Positions 20,095 to 34,023 of a stretch of DNA of 64,000 bases are shown in pieces (the first letter of the stretch is position 1; each line of letters starts with the position of its first letter). The stretch comes from Glandiceps talaboti (taxonomy: Eukaryota > Hemichordata > Enteropneusta > Spengelidae). A model generated the notes under the pieces. It saw nothing but the letters and a program-made list of their open reading frames with translations. It was not told the origin of the DNA and did no database searches. The stretch spans positions 16,674,050 through 16,738,049 of the forward strand of contig NC_135559.1 of the NCBI RefSeq assembly GCF_964340395.1, read 5' to 3'. Made by a program: the position numbers and the translations under genes.

Positions 20095-23000
20095 TTATAT
20101 TACATACTCTTTTAGTAAATCTTTACATAGTGATGACTTGAATCGCTGCCTTCGTGGTTCATTTCTTGTGCTGTGTTGTATTGAATTCCATGTAACTGCA
20201 CCTGTGTATGTCATTGACTGTTTACCATAGAATGTTTTCACAGTAGGTACGCATAAATTATTTTGTTCTTTTTGTCGTGTATTGTACTCATAGTTTAACA
20301 CATTGCAGTATTCATCAACAGAGTGTGGTAAGTTATTGTGCAGCAAATCATAAACAAAGGTACTGACCAAAAACCTGTGCAGTTTATGTACATCAAGAAT
20401 TTCTAGAGTGTTGAAAAGTGGTGAAGAATGTGTCATGGACTGGCTATGTGTGATTGCTCGCACAGCCATTTTTTGAGCGAGTAAAATACAATTCAAATAG
20501 GAGGAAAAAGTGCTTCCCCAGACTTGTATACAGTACGTTATATGTGGTTGGACGAAAGTTTTATATAGTAAAATAAGTATATTTTTGGGTACAAAGTCCC
20601 TAAGTTTATAAATGATTCCTATTTTTTTCCTAATAGTCTTATTGACAGCGTCAATGTGCATATTCCATAAAAGATGGTTATCAAAGACGATGCCAACAAA
20701 AGATGCAGAATCAACTTGCTCGATAACGTTACCATTAATGCACATGGTTCCACTAATATTCATTTCTTTTCTACGGCCTCTAATAAACATGAATTTTGTC
20801 TTTTTCTCATTAATACTTAGTTTATTTGCAGTACATCAATCTATCACTTTTTCAAACTCGGTGTTCACTGATGAAAGGTCAATATTGTTGAGGTATTGAG
20901 GGAATGTGTGAAAAAGGTTGGAATCATCTGCAAACAGTCTGAAGTCAAAGAATGAGGAAGAGAGTGGAAGATCATTAATGTAAAGTAAGAATAGTGTAGG
21001 ACCCAAAACTGATCCCTGTGGAACTCCACATGAAATAGGCAAGCATATCGAGTTGACATCGTCAGAGCTAACATACTGTTGGCGATTACAAAAGTAGTCC
21101 TGGAACCACATCAGGGGTATACCTCTGATGCCATAATGCTCGAGTTTAGACAATAATATACGATGGTTGATAGTGTCAAAAGCTTTAGAGAAATCAATGA
21201 AAATGCCAAGAGTAATTCTACCTTCGTCTAATTGCTTTAGGAGATAATTTACTATGTTAACGACAGACAATTTTGTACTATACTTTTGACGGAAGCCATA
21301 TTGATGATCATATAAAATTTTGTTGCGATTTAGAAATGATCTAAGGCGAATATCAACTAATTTTTCTAATATTTTATTCAAAAGGGGAAGAATAGAAATT
21401 GGCCTATAATTGTCCGGGCTTTGTTCTGGCCCTTTTTTATATATTGTTTCACTTTTGCGATTTTTAGGGAATTTGGAACCTCCCCAGAAGAAAAAGAAAG
21501 ATTAAAAATATATTCCAGAGGTTTGGATATAGTGTCGGATGCATCCGATAAAAGTTTAGCCGGGATATTATCGTAACCGCATGATTTACTGATATCCAGC
21601 GTTCGCAAAAGTTCCCGAACTTCATACTGGGTCGTGGGGTAAAGATTAAAAGAATTTTGGATTGGTTCTGTTAAATAATCTCTAAAATTGTCGCGTGACA
21701 TATTACTAGCAAGTCGTGGGCCTATATTCACAAAGAAATCATTGAAACCTGATACAATATCCTGTGGAGAGGTGTATTCACATTGGTTTCCGTCTGAAGC
21801 ACTTATGAGTTTGTCAGGTAGATTATCCTTGGCATTACCATTCCTCTTACCGAGAACATCATTAATTACATTCCAAGTTTTCTTCATGTTACCTTTGTTC
21901 TTAACAAATAAATTACCATAGTACATCTTTTTTGCATCCCTGAGGATAGAAGTTAAAACATTTCTATAGTTCTTATATTTACTGACAATACAAGGTTTGA
22001 AATTTGATTTGATAACATTAACGTACAATTTATGTTTTCTATTAATTGATTTCTTGATAGCTCGTGTGATCCAAGGTTTATTAGTCCTTGGCCTTTTAGT
22101 ATTTCTTGAAATATTTGGCGCGTGCTTATCACAGGCTGCAATGAAAATTGAACTAAATTTGTCGTATGCAGAGTTTACATCTGAACAATTATATACATCG
22201 TCCCAGTTTATTCCGGTGAGATGTCTACGAAATAATTCTACATCGTACTTACTGTAACATCTGTAGGATATATGTTTACAATTACTAGTTGTATCTTTGG
22301 AAAGTAAGTTCTCAAATATAGCAAATACCGGAAAGTGATCTGAAACATCTGTCATAATAGTACCACTTTGGATTGTGTTGGAACATATATGTGTATAAAC
22401 ATGATCTATTAACGTGCTAGATGTGCTGGTCACTCTGGTTGGCGAGGTTATGAGTTGGTGTAAACATAAGCAATTCATGCTGCCTAGAAACATTTCTGAA
22501 TTCATATTTGGGTTATTTAAAGGTGATTCAAAATGCTCACATTCACTATCGCTGATTTGCTAGACGACATGTTTGTGAAATGCATTCTGGTTTTAAAACT
22601 TTTCAAAAGCGTCTGCAAACACCTTAAAATGACCCTTTTTCAGTCACTTCCCTTCGGATTTACTTCGAGAGTTTTCGGGCATTTCCGGTCCCACCTAGAC
22701 CACGGGATTTTATGACGTCATAAGGAGACATGGATAGCACGTAGCCTATGACGAGCATAGTCACTAGGTGAACAAAACTCAACAGCATTGTGAAAAAATA
22801 CATTGCTAGTGGTTGTAACAGACATCAGTAAACAAAAACTACACTCTACATGTCTTATTAACCAACATTTACCGATATTTACTCACACTTTCTGACTAAT
22901 TGGCAGTGTCTGTGGGTATAAATGCTAAAATATGATCTCCCCATATTATGGCAAAATAAATCAAAACGGCTAGACTACAATGTAGATATACATAAACACT

Positions 23001-25469
23001 TGTAATGTCGCTCGCGTGTTTCAATTTATTTATCTGATTTTTTTTATTATGTGCCGAGGAGAAGCATTACAATATCTTCGACAGGCATGGCGTCGACAGC
23101 ATATTATAGCCCACTATACTCGACTATACTCACTGATGTCGCCTTTTGAACGGCGCATTTAGCAACAAAGTAAACATATTTATCTTGAATAAATATACTT
23201 GCTATTAGATTGCCATATCATCAGCAATAAAATTGTAAAGAATTGAGGAAATTTCGTGAGTGTAGTGTTGTCATTTACATGACTTTAGCAACTCGTCTGG
23301 AAGAAAACTTGTATGGTTTCCCTGTTGCGATATCACTTAATTTGATGCAACAAGCCTATTTAATATTCATTAGAAGAATTCTGTAGCGAATCATGGTATT
23401 CGAAGTGTACAGTTTAGGAAACCAACAAATCAAATATCGCGATGTGTTCATGATATCAAATATGATTGGACAATCTTGACGTCGGCAATCAAGGTCGTGA
23501 CCCTAGCACATGGTTATGAAAGAAAGCCTGCAACTAGATACTTGGCTAGCCACGTCCGGTCCCGTTTGTCAGGGTTTGTTTTGAAGTTAGAGACGTTATT
23601 TCTGTACGACTTGAAGAATTTTACAATATATCTGATTGATAAATATGGATTACATCAACACGTGGATAAATTTAACCCGACACGAATGTGCGCTGTGCTC
23701 TCCCGATTCCATACGTACATTGTACATACACTGCTTCAGCTTTGATCGGCGGCCTAGTATGAGCTTACTGCCGCGGCCGCGGTGACTGCACAAAACTTGA
23801 CAACACTACCCCTCTACCGATATATAATAATCACCTGTATACCGTGATAAAAACAAGCAATAATTCGAGTCCCCAACAAGTCGATGAGACCTACTTCTGT
23901 TCTGTCCGATCCGAATGCGAGTTTCTTAGGTTTTATATGGGTTTCAGACTCGGACTAGAGTATTACGCCCTAGACAATAATAGATGTAAACTTGTGTTCA
24001 CAAGCCAAACATGTGACAATACTAGACCACAACGAAAACTGTGAAAAATTTACAGGTCAGTCTCATTTTATATATGGACAACAAAATTAGGTCGGTCACA
24101 GTTCAATTTACATGATGCAATGACTCGGAGCGTACTTCCATATGCTCGGAGCAAATCGAATCAATTAGTGTATTATGGGACCAACAAATATATTGTGGCA
24201 CATGTCCCGATACGCCTTCTTGAAGTTTCCCATTGGTATTCTAATAGCTAGTATATTTATTCGAGATGAAATATGTTTACTTTTTTGTTAAATGCACTGT
24301 TCAAAATTAAAGGCGACGCGAGTACGATTGGGCTAAAAGTATGCTGTCCTTGGCCCGGAGATGCCGTCAAACGTCACGACGGTATCGTAATGCTTCTTGT
24401 CGGCAAATAATAAAAAATCAGAAAAATAAAAGTCAATGAATGTGAAACACGCGACATTACAAGTGTTTATATATATCTAGTCTAGCCGTTTTGATTTATT
24501 TTGCCATAATATTGGGAGATCATATTTTAGCATTTATACCCACAGACACTGCCAATTAGTCAGAAAGTGTGAGTAAATATCGGTAAATGTTGGTTAATAA
24601 GACATGTAGAGTGTAGTTTTTGTTTACTGATGTCTGTTACAACCACTAGCAATGTATTTTTTCACAATGCTGTTGAGTTTTGTTCACCTAGTGACTATGC
24701 TCGTCATAGGCTACGTGCTATCCATGTCTCCTTATGACGTCATAAAATCCCGTGGTCTAGGTGGGACCGGAAATACCCGAAAACTCTCGAAGTAAATCCG
24801 AAGGGAAGTGACTGAAAAAGGGTCATTTTAAGGTGTTTGCAGACGCTTTTGAAAAGTTTTAAAACCAGAATGCATTTCACAAACATGTCGTCTAGCAAAT
24901 TAGCGATAGTGAATGTGAGCATTTTGAATCACCTTTAAGTCAATATTAAAATCACCCATTATAATACACTGTGATTTGTCTAGTTTGAAAGTGTTTAACA
25001 CTTCAATTAAATTGGTTTGAAACTCTGTTAAGTTTGTGTTTGGGCGCCTATAGATTATACCTATGACGACTTTCTGGTTCTCAATACATGTCTCCAACCA
25101 AAGTGTCTCAGCATGAACAACCTCAGCTTGTAAAACTTTATACTTTATAGACGAAGAGATATATGCTCCAACACCTCCACCCCTGGTTCCCACACGACAA
25201 TTGGCTTCAAATGAATACCCTTTCAATGAAAATAAATTTATATTTGAGATATTCCATACTTCTGAAATGCCAATAATACTAAAGTTCGTTTGTATGACGT
25301 CTTCATAGAAAAGTCTTAGACTATCAAAGTTTTTGTTCAAAAACCTTACATTAATATGATATACTGAAAATGAAATATTGCCTTCACTATTAAAGTTAAC
25401 ATTAAAGTGTTGTGGTGTCAAGGCTGAATTTCTTACATCAAATAAATATTCACATGTGTCATCGACCAT
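20095..25469 (-). pseudogene. Young LINE ORF2, unit 2, broken
   Basis: Lesions match unit 1: MITE-1 at 22521-24934, missing base near 21446, TGA at 20836-20838. EN starts with VYHINVRFL where units 1 and 4 have VSHINVRSL, and the residue before VSDHFPVF is Asp where units 1 and 4 have Tyr. Confidence 0.92.
22521..24934. mobile_element. MITE-1, unit 2
   Basis: Same 2414-bp length; arms about 22521-23074 and 24383-24934, TTAA at 22517-22520 and 24935-24938. Differs from unit 1 at single bases such as near 24213. Confidence 0.93.
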
Positions 25470-25516
25470 TTAGAAATCGACATGAGATAATGTTACAAGA
25501 ATACATACTGGTAAAG

Positions 25517-26061
25517 TTAATGAATCTTTCTAAGGTCACTTTCATTATTTATAATGATAGATCTAGCATCTTTGTTTTTCCTTACGTATATGGTACCGTT
25601 ATATGTCCAAAGGTAGCTGAACTTTGCTGACTTTCTTGCATCGTTAGCTTTACGAAGAAGCTGACGTTGCGTTTGACATAGATTTTCATTGATGAAGATA
25701 TTGCCGTCCTGTTGGTAACCGAAATTTCTTGTAGAAACGCCGTGCAGTTTTCGTCTGTTCTCATATACAGCATTTATTGCCTTGCGTGTAGTGAATCTGA
25801 CGATTATTGGTCGCGATCGGAAATTTCTTTGTTACGGGTGTTGGTTTCCAGCTGGTTGAACGGGGTTCTGTTTTGTACCAATTCTATGTGAAATATCCAC
25901 ATCATTGGCAGTTATGTCGGGATGAATCTTCTGAAGGATGTCAAGAGTAATGGCATCAGTGTTTTCACTACCATCAGATTCCGGTACGCCGGCTATTTCT
26001 AGGTTGATTCTTCGATTGTATTGGTCAAGTGAGTGCAATTCTGTTTCGAGAATTGCAACTA
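25517..26061 (-). pseudogene. Young LINE ORF1 remnant, unit 2
   Basis: Same truncated and interrupted frame; nonsense TAA at 25832-25834. An Arg-to-Ile change lies in the C-terminal domain (ARNAVYE reads AINAVYE here, near 25770). Confidence 0.85.
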
Positions 26062-26979
26062 TAATTATACCCATATTCAAGCAGCTAGGGAAATGACCAC
26101 TTATAATAATTAGATTAATAGGTTTATGAGTGTGTTTAATAAGTCTGTTCCTGCTGACTGTAATAATTTCATTGGTTATATTATCTATTTCACGTATTCT
26201 ATTTTTGTGCTTGAGTATACTTATTGATGAACTGCTCGGGCTTTATAGTTTGTTTCACTTTTAAAGTCTCACTTTTTTAACAGCCCTGTATTAAAGTTTT
26301 TGTTTTGTTTGTAACCGCTAATTCTCAATTGATGATTAAATGGGTCTGTTCTAATTGAGTTATTTTTTGTGTGTACCATGTTAGCTTTCTGGGTTCCTTC
26401 TTGGTCATTCTAAAAACCCGAGTTTTTTAACCTTTGCCAGCTGCCTCGTGATTAAAGTTATCACAATCTTCTCTTTCAAAGTTCTTAGCAAGTACTAAAA
26501 CGTCATGGTCAGTACTACTACTTTTTGCCTGGTGGCATGTGAATTTACCCACAGCGTCATCAGGGCAGCGACCATTGAGAATTACAATTTCTAAAGAAAT
26601 ACACAGATCCAGAAATAATTCACCATATTGTTGTTGTTTTTTGTAATCGCTTGTGACTGACTCTGATTCAAATGTATGGTGGATGCCGATGAGTGATACT
26701 CCAGGTTTGGATGCATCACGGTATCGTTTTCCATTTAATATGGGCATTGCAATCACTAGGATGATTTGGCCTAACTTAAAATATTTTGTGGCATCTTTTT
26801 TCTAATAGCTAATTCAGGTTAGTGTCTTTCCTTTTGAAGATGCTTTAGGCTTGTGGCCTCATATCCGCAGTGCAAACACAAATATTTTTGTCTAAATCAA
26901 ACATGCTTTTATCAAGGCGAGTCCAGATAAAGTCTTTACAGCAGCTTTTCGTTTGTCTTATTCCATATTAACACTTTTG

Positions 26980-26980
<1 letters not shown>
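26062..26980 (-). pseudogene. Old LINE, endonuclease end and RT start, A2
   Basis: As in A1, but the EN piece reads ILNGRCPDD where A1 and A4 have ILNRRCPDD. Confidence 0.75.

Positions 26981-27022
<42 letters not shown>
26981..27022. repeat. (CA)21 microsatellite, A2
   Basis: Less than half the length of the A1 tract. Confidence 0.98.
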
Positions 27023-27029
<7 letters not shown>

Positions 27030-28566
27030 ACAATGACACAATAACACAATTCACAGCTGATAATACACCCAATAGAAGCTGGTTTACAAGCGTTTGATTG
27101 ACATCAAAATGCATGCATAAAAAGGAAATATTGTATTCACAATGTTTATATTCATAACCATAATTTCCGCTTGGTATTGAGTGCATAGTTTTTCTCTCGT
27201 TGATCCAGCCAGTGTTAATCTCACCCAGGTCACTTGATTTATATTTTGTTTGCTTGTTACCATTACCTACCACAGATACAAACAAGACCATAAATTTCAC
27301 AGTGTTTGTGTTTTGTATGTAAGGACTTGGTATGAATAGGGCAACACCCACAACCCAAGCCCTTCCCTACCCTATGCTAAAACATACAACATTATAAGAT
27401 AACCACACGTTTTCGTCGTCGAAAATGACTGCTCTGAGAAATATTATAACTAGTTTGTAACTGAAACAACCACCATAGTTGCACAAGTATGGCTATAATT
27501 TATGTCGTAAACTGTACAAGTTTGCTTTTATTCTGACATTTACGATCACATAAGAGGACTTGTGTTATAAGACTACAAAAGATGCAAATATATCACTAAA
27601 ACGACCTGTTTTCACCAAATAACTTGTACATGTACTGTCTATTTTGGTCTTAACTCCTAATTGTCTAGTCACATTTCACACTATCGACTTAGAACTTGAT
27701 TTAATGTTTGCTGACTATATGTTATATGCACATGTAGATGATTTGTTTGTATTTTAGTTATAGTGATTACATTCAGATACATTTCCACATGGAAAATTTA
27801 TTTTCACATTTTATACCAGTAAAGAGACAACAATTGTAATGAAATATGACAATAGCTTTATTAAACATGCAAGACTAAAGTCATAATTACAACTTTGAAT
27901 TTGTAATAATTTTTTAATGACAATGTACTTTTCATACTTATATACAAGGCAATCAATATCATTTAAAGTTATATACTTTGAGTCTTGAGTTTTAATGAAA
28001 ATTTAATATTAGACTTGTGATGACGTACGTTAATTTAGACCTTTAAAACAGTAAACAGCCTTGAAAGGATTATTATCTTTATACTCTTTATAATGCAATA
28101 ACATTTCTATCATAAGAACAACACATTTTCACATAAGTATCCAGGTGTTCAAAAAAGTATGCGTTTCATGAGGAAACGTAAAGAAAAAGCAAAGCATAGT
28201 AACGAAACTCCAATATTCCAGCATCAATTTCAATTTCCTGATCTAGATTTATGTGATATCTACAGTCAGATTGCGTTATAGGATTCTACAGGAATGCACA
28301 TCTACTTTGCAAATTGTAATATGTAATTGTCGTGAAGTTGGACAAACCATGGAAAGTATATTTGAAGTGAATGAAGGCGGTTAGTTTTAATTTTCAAAAC
28401 ATGGGTGTGTATTCATGATGGCTACCATTGGTTGTGTGCTATGTGCATTGAAGTCCGATACATTAGCTATAAGATACAGTATGACTATATATGCCTTAAG
28501 AGCGTTCTATGCAAGCCCAGCTCTATCCTATCGAGCACTGTAGCAGAGTTTATTCTCCTGGCGCCC
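27023..28566. other. Non-coding right part of A2
   Basis: Copy of 9860-11403; no gene seen. Confidence 0.8.
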
Positions 28567-28736
28567 TCATTCCCAAATCATGAAGAACTACCCTGATTGC
28601 ACTTACTTACTTATAAATCAATATATTAATCTAGCAACGTAATAATGCATTAACATCGAGTACATAGAAAAGAGGAGTCGCCCAATATAAAGACAAGCAG
28701 GTAACCTGTACATGTTGCAGATATCATAACTTTAAA

Positions 28737-28883
28737 TAAGGGACGGGAAAGTCTCGGGAGGGGAGGAGGGGTGTGGTGGTTGTCGAAATTTCCATCGGAC
28801 CGACATCTCTGATCCCATCTCTGTAAAACACAAAACACACTGACTCCCGATCACTTATGTATTTACATGTTTACTTACAGGAC
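28737..28883. mobile_element. Diverged MITE-2-family left end inside B2
   Basis: Copy of the fragment described at 11574, without visible change. Confidence 0.55.
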
Positions 28884-29350
28884 ATGTCCTGCTTGATAAG
28901 ATGGTGTTATTGTATCTTCAAGTTTCTATATGTAAAATGTGTGCGTTTATTTTAAGTTTTGTCATTGCTGATTTGCATTGTTGGGTTTTATTGTGTTCCA
29001 AGTAGTTTTCAAAGTAAATATCCGTTTTGATTAGTGTATATTTAGTGTATTTTTTATTTTATGTTATTTTTTTATTTTATGTTGCTAGACCTTGTTATCC
29101 TTCATAGTTTCCGTTACATATTTTGGAGGAACATCTTCCAACTGTTCTTTAAACCTAACAATTAGTTTTCACTGGTGCAGTGGTTTGGGTCAGCTGTTCA
29201 GACCTGATCTACAAAGGTTTTAATGTCTTAATATTTGTTTCATGCCTGTGGCCCATGATTGTATTCCAGTTCATTCAAAATTAATGCTCAGACGGTAAGC
29301 TTCTTTAGTTAGAGTACTTTCAGCTTTCATCGAGATCTGGCCATACACAG

Positions 29351-29398
29351 ATGTTAAAATATTGGCTTAAGATTGATCTTAAGCCAATATTTTAACAT
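29351..29398. repeat. 48-nt near-perfect palindrome, B2
   Basis: Identical to the B1 palindrome. Confidence 0.95.
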
Positions 29399-31547
29399 TT
29401 ATATCAGGCCAGATATTAGGAGGGATAACGACCTAACTCAATCAGGCAAGCTATGTTGGATGCTTTACAGTTTACATTTAGTAGGAATTTGCAGAACTGT
29501 ATGTGTAATTTTTCCATTTGAGTTGAAAATTTCGTTAGGTTTTGAGACTGGTTTATGTTTTCATGTGCCCACCATCTCACTACAGTATAGCAAAATGGGT
29601 TTCACCACCAAATCAATTATTTTAAGATTTAGTTAGATAGGTATAGTTGTTTCTAAAAAGAGGTCTTGTTTTAGTTTAAATAGTGCCTTCAGTGCTCTAT
29701 ATATTAGGTCATCTTGTGCCCTGTGTAGTTTTCCTGCAGTGCTCAATTTTATGGCAAGGTGAGTGTAAGCGGGGACACATTCTAGTACTTAGTTGTTTAT
29801 GTAGAATTTAAATTTCTCTAGGCAGTTTCCTTCCTTATTAAAAATCACAATCTTTGATTAAACAATATTTGTGCCATTTTTCACAGATTTCGACTGACTT
29901 TAGGGTATTTTAATTTACATATATATTAAATAGTAGAAGCTAAAGCCATCCCCTTGTCTAATACCTCTCGGAATTGAAAATTGGCTGATCATACCATTTT
30001 TGCCTAACACATCCAATTGCGTTTGAAAATATATCTTTGATTACTTTATAAAAACGTCATATGATACAATTTTGTCTATTTGTTGGATAAAAACCTTCAT
30101 GCCAAATTGAGTCAAAGGCTTTATTCAGATCGATAAAACATGAAAAATCTAATTATCCTTACCTTGGTATTTTATAATTAACTAGTTAATAACAAATGGT
30201 ACTGAATTTAGGTAGAAAGCAAACTAGTTTTTTTTTATTATATTATTTTTTGTCATTGAATTTAATTGATGCCATTTTATCAATTTGTTGGAAAACCATG
30301 TTCATGCCAAATTGAGTCAAAGGATTCATTCAGATCGATAAAATATGAAAAATCTATTTATCCTTACCTTGGTATTTTGTGATTAACTGGTTAATAACAA
30401 ATGTGCTCTCACTGGTACTGAATTTAGGTAGAAAGCAAACCAGTTCTTTTATTATAATATTATTTTTTGTCATTGAATTCACCAACCCTCTGTTTCAGGA
30501 CCGAAGTAAAAAGTTTACTCGAAAAATGTTCGGAATAATTACTGGACGAATCGGGAATGACTTAGCTTATGATATCAGAAACGAAAAGTATGATGTCACG
30601 ATAGTTACTGGGATCTGTCTTGTCTCCCTTTTCATAGATCGATTGGTTTAATTAAACCCATATTCAAGTAGCTAGGGAAATGACCACTTATAATAATTAG
30701 ATTAAAAGGTTTTTGAGTGTGTTTAATAAGTCTGTTCCTGCTGACTGTAATCATTTCAGTGGTTATATTATCTATTCCAGGTGGGTTGTTTTTGTGGTTG
30801 AGTATACTTATTGGTGAACTGCTTAGGTTTTATAGTTTGTTTCACTTTTAAAGTCTCACTTTTTTAAACAGCCCTGTGTTGTAGTTTTTGTTTTGTTTGT
30901 AACAGCTAATTCTCGATTGATGATTGAATGGGTCTGTGCTCAGATTAATTGAGATATTTTTTGTGTGTACCATGTTTGCTTTCTGGGCTCCGAGTTTTTT
31001 AACCTTTGCCTGCTGCCTCGTGATTAAAGTTATCACAATCTTCTCTCTCAAAGTTCTTAGCAAGTACTAAAACGTCATGGACAGTACTACTACTTTTTGT
31101 CTGGTGGCATGTGAATTTACCCTAGAGTCATTGGGGCAGCGACCATTGAGAATTACAATTTCTGAAGAGATACACAGATCCAGAAATAATTCACCATATT
31201 GTTGTTGTTTTTTGTAATGTCCTGTGACTGACTCAGTTTCAAATGTGTGGTGGATGCCGATGAGTGATAATCCAGGTTTGGATGAATCACAGTATCGTTT
31301 TACATTTAATATGGGCATTGCAATCACTTGGATGATTTGTCCTAACTTAAAATATTTTACGACATCTTTTTTTCTAGTAGCTGATTCAGATTAGTGTCTT
31401 TCCTTTTGAAGATGCTGGAGGCTTGAGGACTCATATACGCAGTGCAAACACATATATTTTCGTCTAAATCAAACTTTTATCAAGGCGAGTCCAGATAAAG
31501 TCCTCACAGCAGCTTTTCGTTTGTTTTATTCCATGTTAACACTTTTG

Positions 31548-31548
<1 letters not shown>
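29399..31548 (-). pseudogene. Old LINE ORF2, B2
   Basis: Copy of 12236-14389; empty young-LINE site at 30649-30653, reads gattgg before it where B1 and B4 have gatcgg. Confidence 0.78.
30063..30479. repeat. 205-bp tandem duplication, B2
   Basis: Copies begin at 30063 and 30268. Confidence 0.88.

Positions 31549-31596
<48 letters not shown>
31549..31596. repeat. (CA)24 microsatellite, B2
   Basis: Uninterrupted CA run. Confidence 0.98.
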
Positions 31597-31598
<2 letters not shown>

Positions 31599-31702
31599 GA
31601 CACAATTCACAGCTGATAATACAGCCAATAGAAGCAGGTTTTCAGGCGTTTGATTGACATCAAAATGCATGCATAAAAAGGAAACATTGTGTTCACAATG
31701 TC

Positions 31703-32301
31703 TATATTCATAACCATGATTTCCACTTGGTGTTGAGTGCATAGTTTTTCTCTCGTTGATCCAGCCAGTGTTAATCTCACCCAGGTCACTTGATTTATAT
31801 TTGTTTGCTTGTTACCATTACCTACCACAGATACAAACAAGACCATAAATTGCAGTGTTTGTGTTTTGTATGTTAGGACTTGGTATGAATAGGACAACAC
31901 CTACATCCCCAGCCCTTCTCTACCCTATGCTAAATTATACAACATTATAAGATAACCACATGTTTTCTTTGTCTAAAGTGAATGCTCTGAGAAGCATTAT
32001 AATTAGTTTGTAACTGAAACAACCACCATAGTTGCACAAGTATGGCTATAATTCATGTCATAAAACTGTACAATTTTGCTTTTATTCTGACATTTACGAT
32101 CACATAAGAGGACTTGTTTTATAAGACCACAAAAGATTTATCCATGTCAAGTATGTGTTTGGTATTTCAATGCAAATATATCACTAAAACGACCTGTTTT
32201 CACCAAGTAACTTGTACACCTGGGTGAGATTAACACTGGCTGGATTAATGAGAGAAAACCTATACACTCAACCCCAAGTGGAAATCATGGTTATGAATAT
32301 A
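31703..32301. repeat. Inverted repeat pair, 84-nt arms, B2
   Basis: Arms 31703-31786 and 32218-32301; the right arm reads caacccc where B1 has caacacc. Confidence 0.9.
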
Positions 32302-32783
32302 ACATTGGTCTTAACTCTTAATTGTCTAGTCACGTTTCACACTATCGACTTAGAAACGAATAACTTAATTTAATGTTTGCTGACTATATGTTATATGCAC
32401 ATGTAGATGATTTGTTTGGATTTTAGTTATAGTGATTACATTCAGATACATTTCCACATGGATAATTTATTTTCACATTTTATACCAGTAAAGAGACAAC
32501 AACTGTAATGAAATATGACAATAACTTTATTAATCATGCTATACTAAAGTCATAATTATAACTTTGAATTTGTAATAATCTTTTTAATGACAAGGTACTT
32601 TTCATACTTATATACAAGGCAGTAAATATCGTTTACAGTTTAATATATACTTTGGGTCTCGAGTTTTACTGTAATATTAAATATATCTGTTTTCTAGACT
32701 TGTGATATGTTTTCAAATGACGTACATCACTTTAGACCTTTAAAACAATACTCAGCCTTGAAAGGATTATTATTTGTTTACTC

Positions 32784-33439
32784 TTGCATTAGAGTCTTGT
32801 ATTTTATTGAGACAAAAAATTTTACTTTTCAGAATATAAAATCTGATTATTATTCATTTCTTAATTAAATGAGACTCAGCCTCCCCGCTGCTCGATTCAG
32901 CATGCCCTTCATGTATTTACTTCACAAGTATTTATTACAGTTATAGTTTACACACAAAATCATGATTGTTTGTTAGAGCATTGAGGTTTTTATACAGTGA
33001 TTTACAACTTTTACAACGAAATGGCCTAGGGGACGCATACTTGCGTTACAACCCATAAAACATTATAGTGTACTGGGCTTGGCTGAATAGACATATGTAC
33101 ATCGACAGGTAAGAATTTGTAACACTATAAAAATACACAATTTTGACACGGGTTGATACCGTCTTTCGCAAATGTACAATAATTGAATTTGGAGACTAAC
33201 TAAACCTCATCTACAATTGTCAGTACTGAACTCATCGTAATGTACGTGTTACCCCTTTGCTGTTCTGTAGTACTGAAGTAGTGTGGTGGCCAAATATCTG
33301 CAGCTGGTGCATGGTTCCCTCAGGAAAGTGTGAAAAGCAAGAGTTCCAAGACTTCTAAAGGAGACGATCACAAACGCCCCACATGGGACTACGTCATAGA
33401 CAAGGTAAAAAGGTGTTTGTTTCACATGGACTAATGCAA
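32784..33439. mobile_element. B-only 656-bp block, B2
   Basis: Same length and ends as in B1. Confidence 0.45.
33304..33404 (+). pseudogene. Candidate orphan exon, B2
   Basis: Same sequence as the 16141 candidate. Confidence 0.25.
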
Positions 33440-33603
33440 TAACATTTCTACCATAAGAACATTACATTGTCACATAAATACCCAGGTGTTCAAAAAAGTA
33501 CTGGATGGGTTTCATGAGGAAACGAAAAAAAAAGCAAAGCATAGTAACGAAACTCCAATATTCCAGCATCTCTTTCAATTTCCTGATTTAGATTACAGTC
33601 AGC

Positions 33604-33759
33604 AGGTTGAGTTAGGGTTCTATAGGCATGCATATGTACAGTAAGGTTGAGTTCGGGTTCTACAGGCATGCATATCTAGAGTAAGGTTGAATTAGAGTTC
33701 TACAGGAATGCATTTCTACAGTAAGGTTGAATTAGGGTTCTACAGGCATGCATATCTAC
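33604..33759. repeat. 40-bp minisatellite, 3.9 copies, B2
   Basis: Same copy number and internal variants as at 16441. Confidence 0.95.
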
Positions 33760-34023
33760 TTTGCAAATTGTAATGTGTAACTGTCGTCAAGTTGGACAAA
33801 CCATGGAAAGTACATTTGAAATGAATTAAGGCGATTAATTTTAATTTTCGGAACATGGGTGTTTATCCAAGATGGCTACCATTAGTTGTGTGCTATGTGT
33901 ATTGAAGTCTGATACATTAGCTATAAGATATATTATTACTATATAAGCCTTAAGAATGTTCTATGCAAGCCCAGCTTTATCCTATCGAGCACTATAGCAG
34001 AGTTTATTCTCCTGGCGCCCTAA

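Larger units (their letters stand above)
19800..26061 (-). mobile_element. Young LINE, unit 2, interrupted by MITE-1
   Basis: Same insertion as in unit 1, flanked by TAATT at 19795-19799 and 26062-26066; the length is 6262 bp, equal to unit 1. Octamer tail at 19800-19823. It is a copy made by array amplification and not a separate insertion, because borders and internal mutations are shared. Confidence 0.9.
18509..28569. repeat. Half-unit A2
   Basis: Second A copy; young LINE at 19800-26061 with MITE-1 inside it. It shares with A3, against A1 and A4, a Tyr for Ser in the EN start of ORF2 (near 25358) and a run of other substitutions. Confidence 0.9.
31597..34020. other. Non-coding right part of B2
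   Basis: Copy of 14434-16857. Confidence 0.8.
28570..34023. repeat. Half-unit B2
   Basis: Second B copy, nearly identical to B3. It lacks a 4-bp gttt expansion present in B1 and B4 after aaaaagaggtcttg (near 29670). Confidence 0.9.
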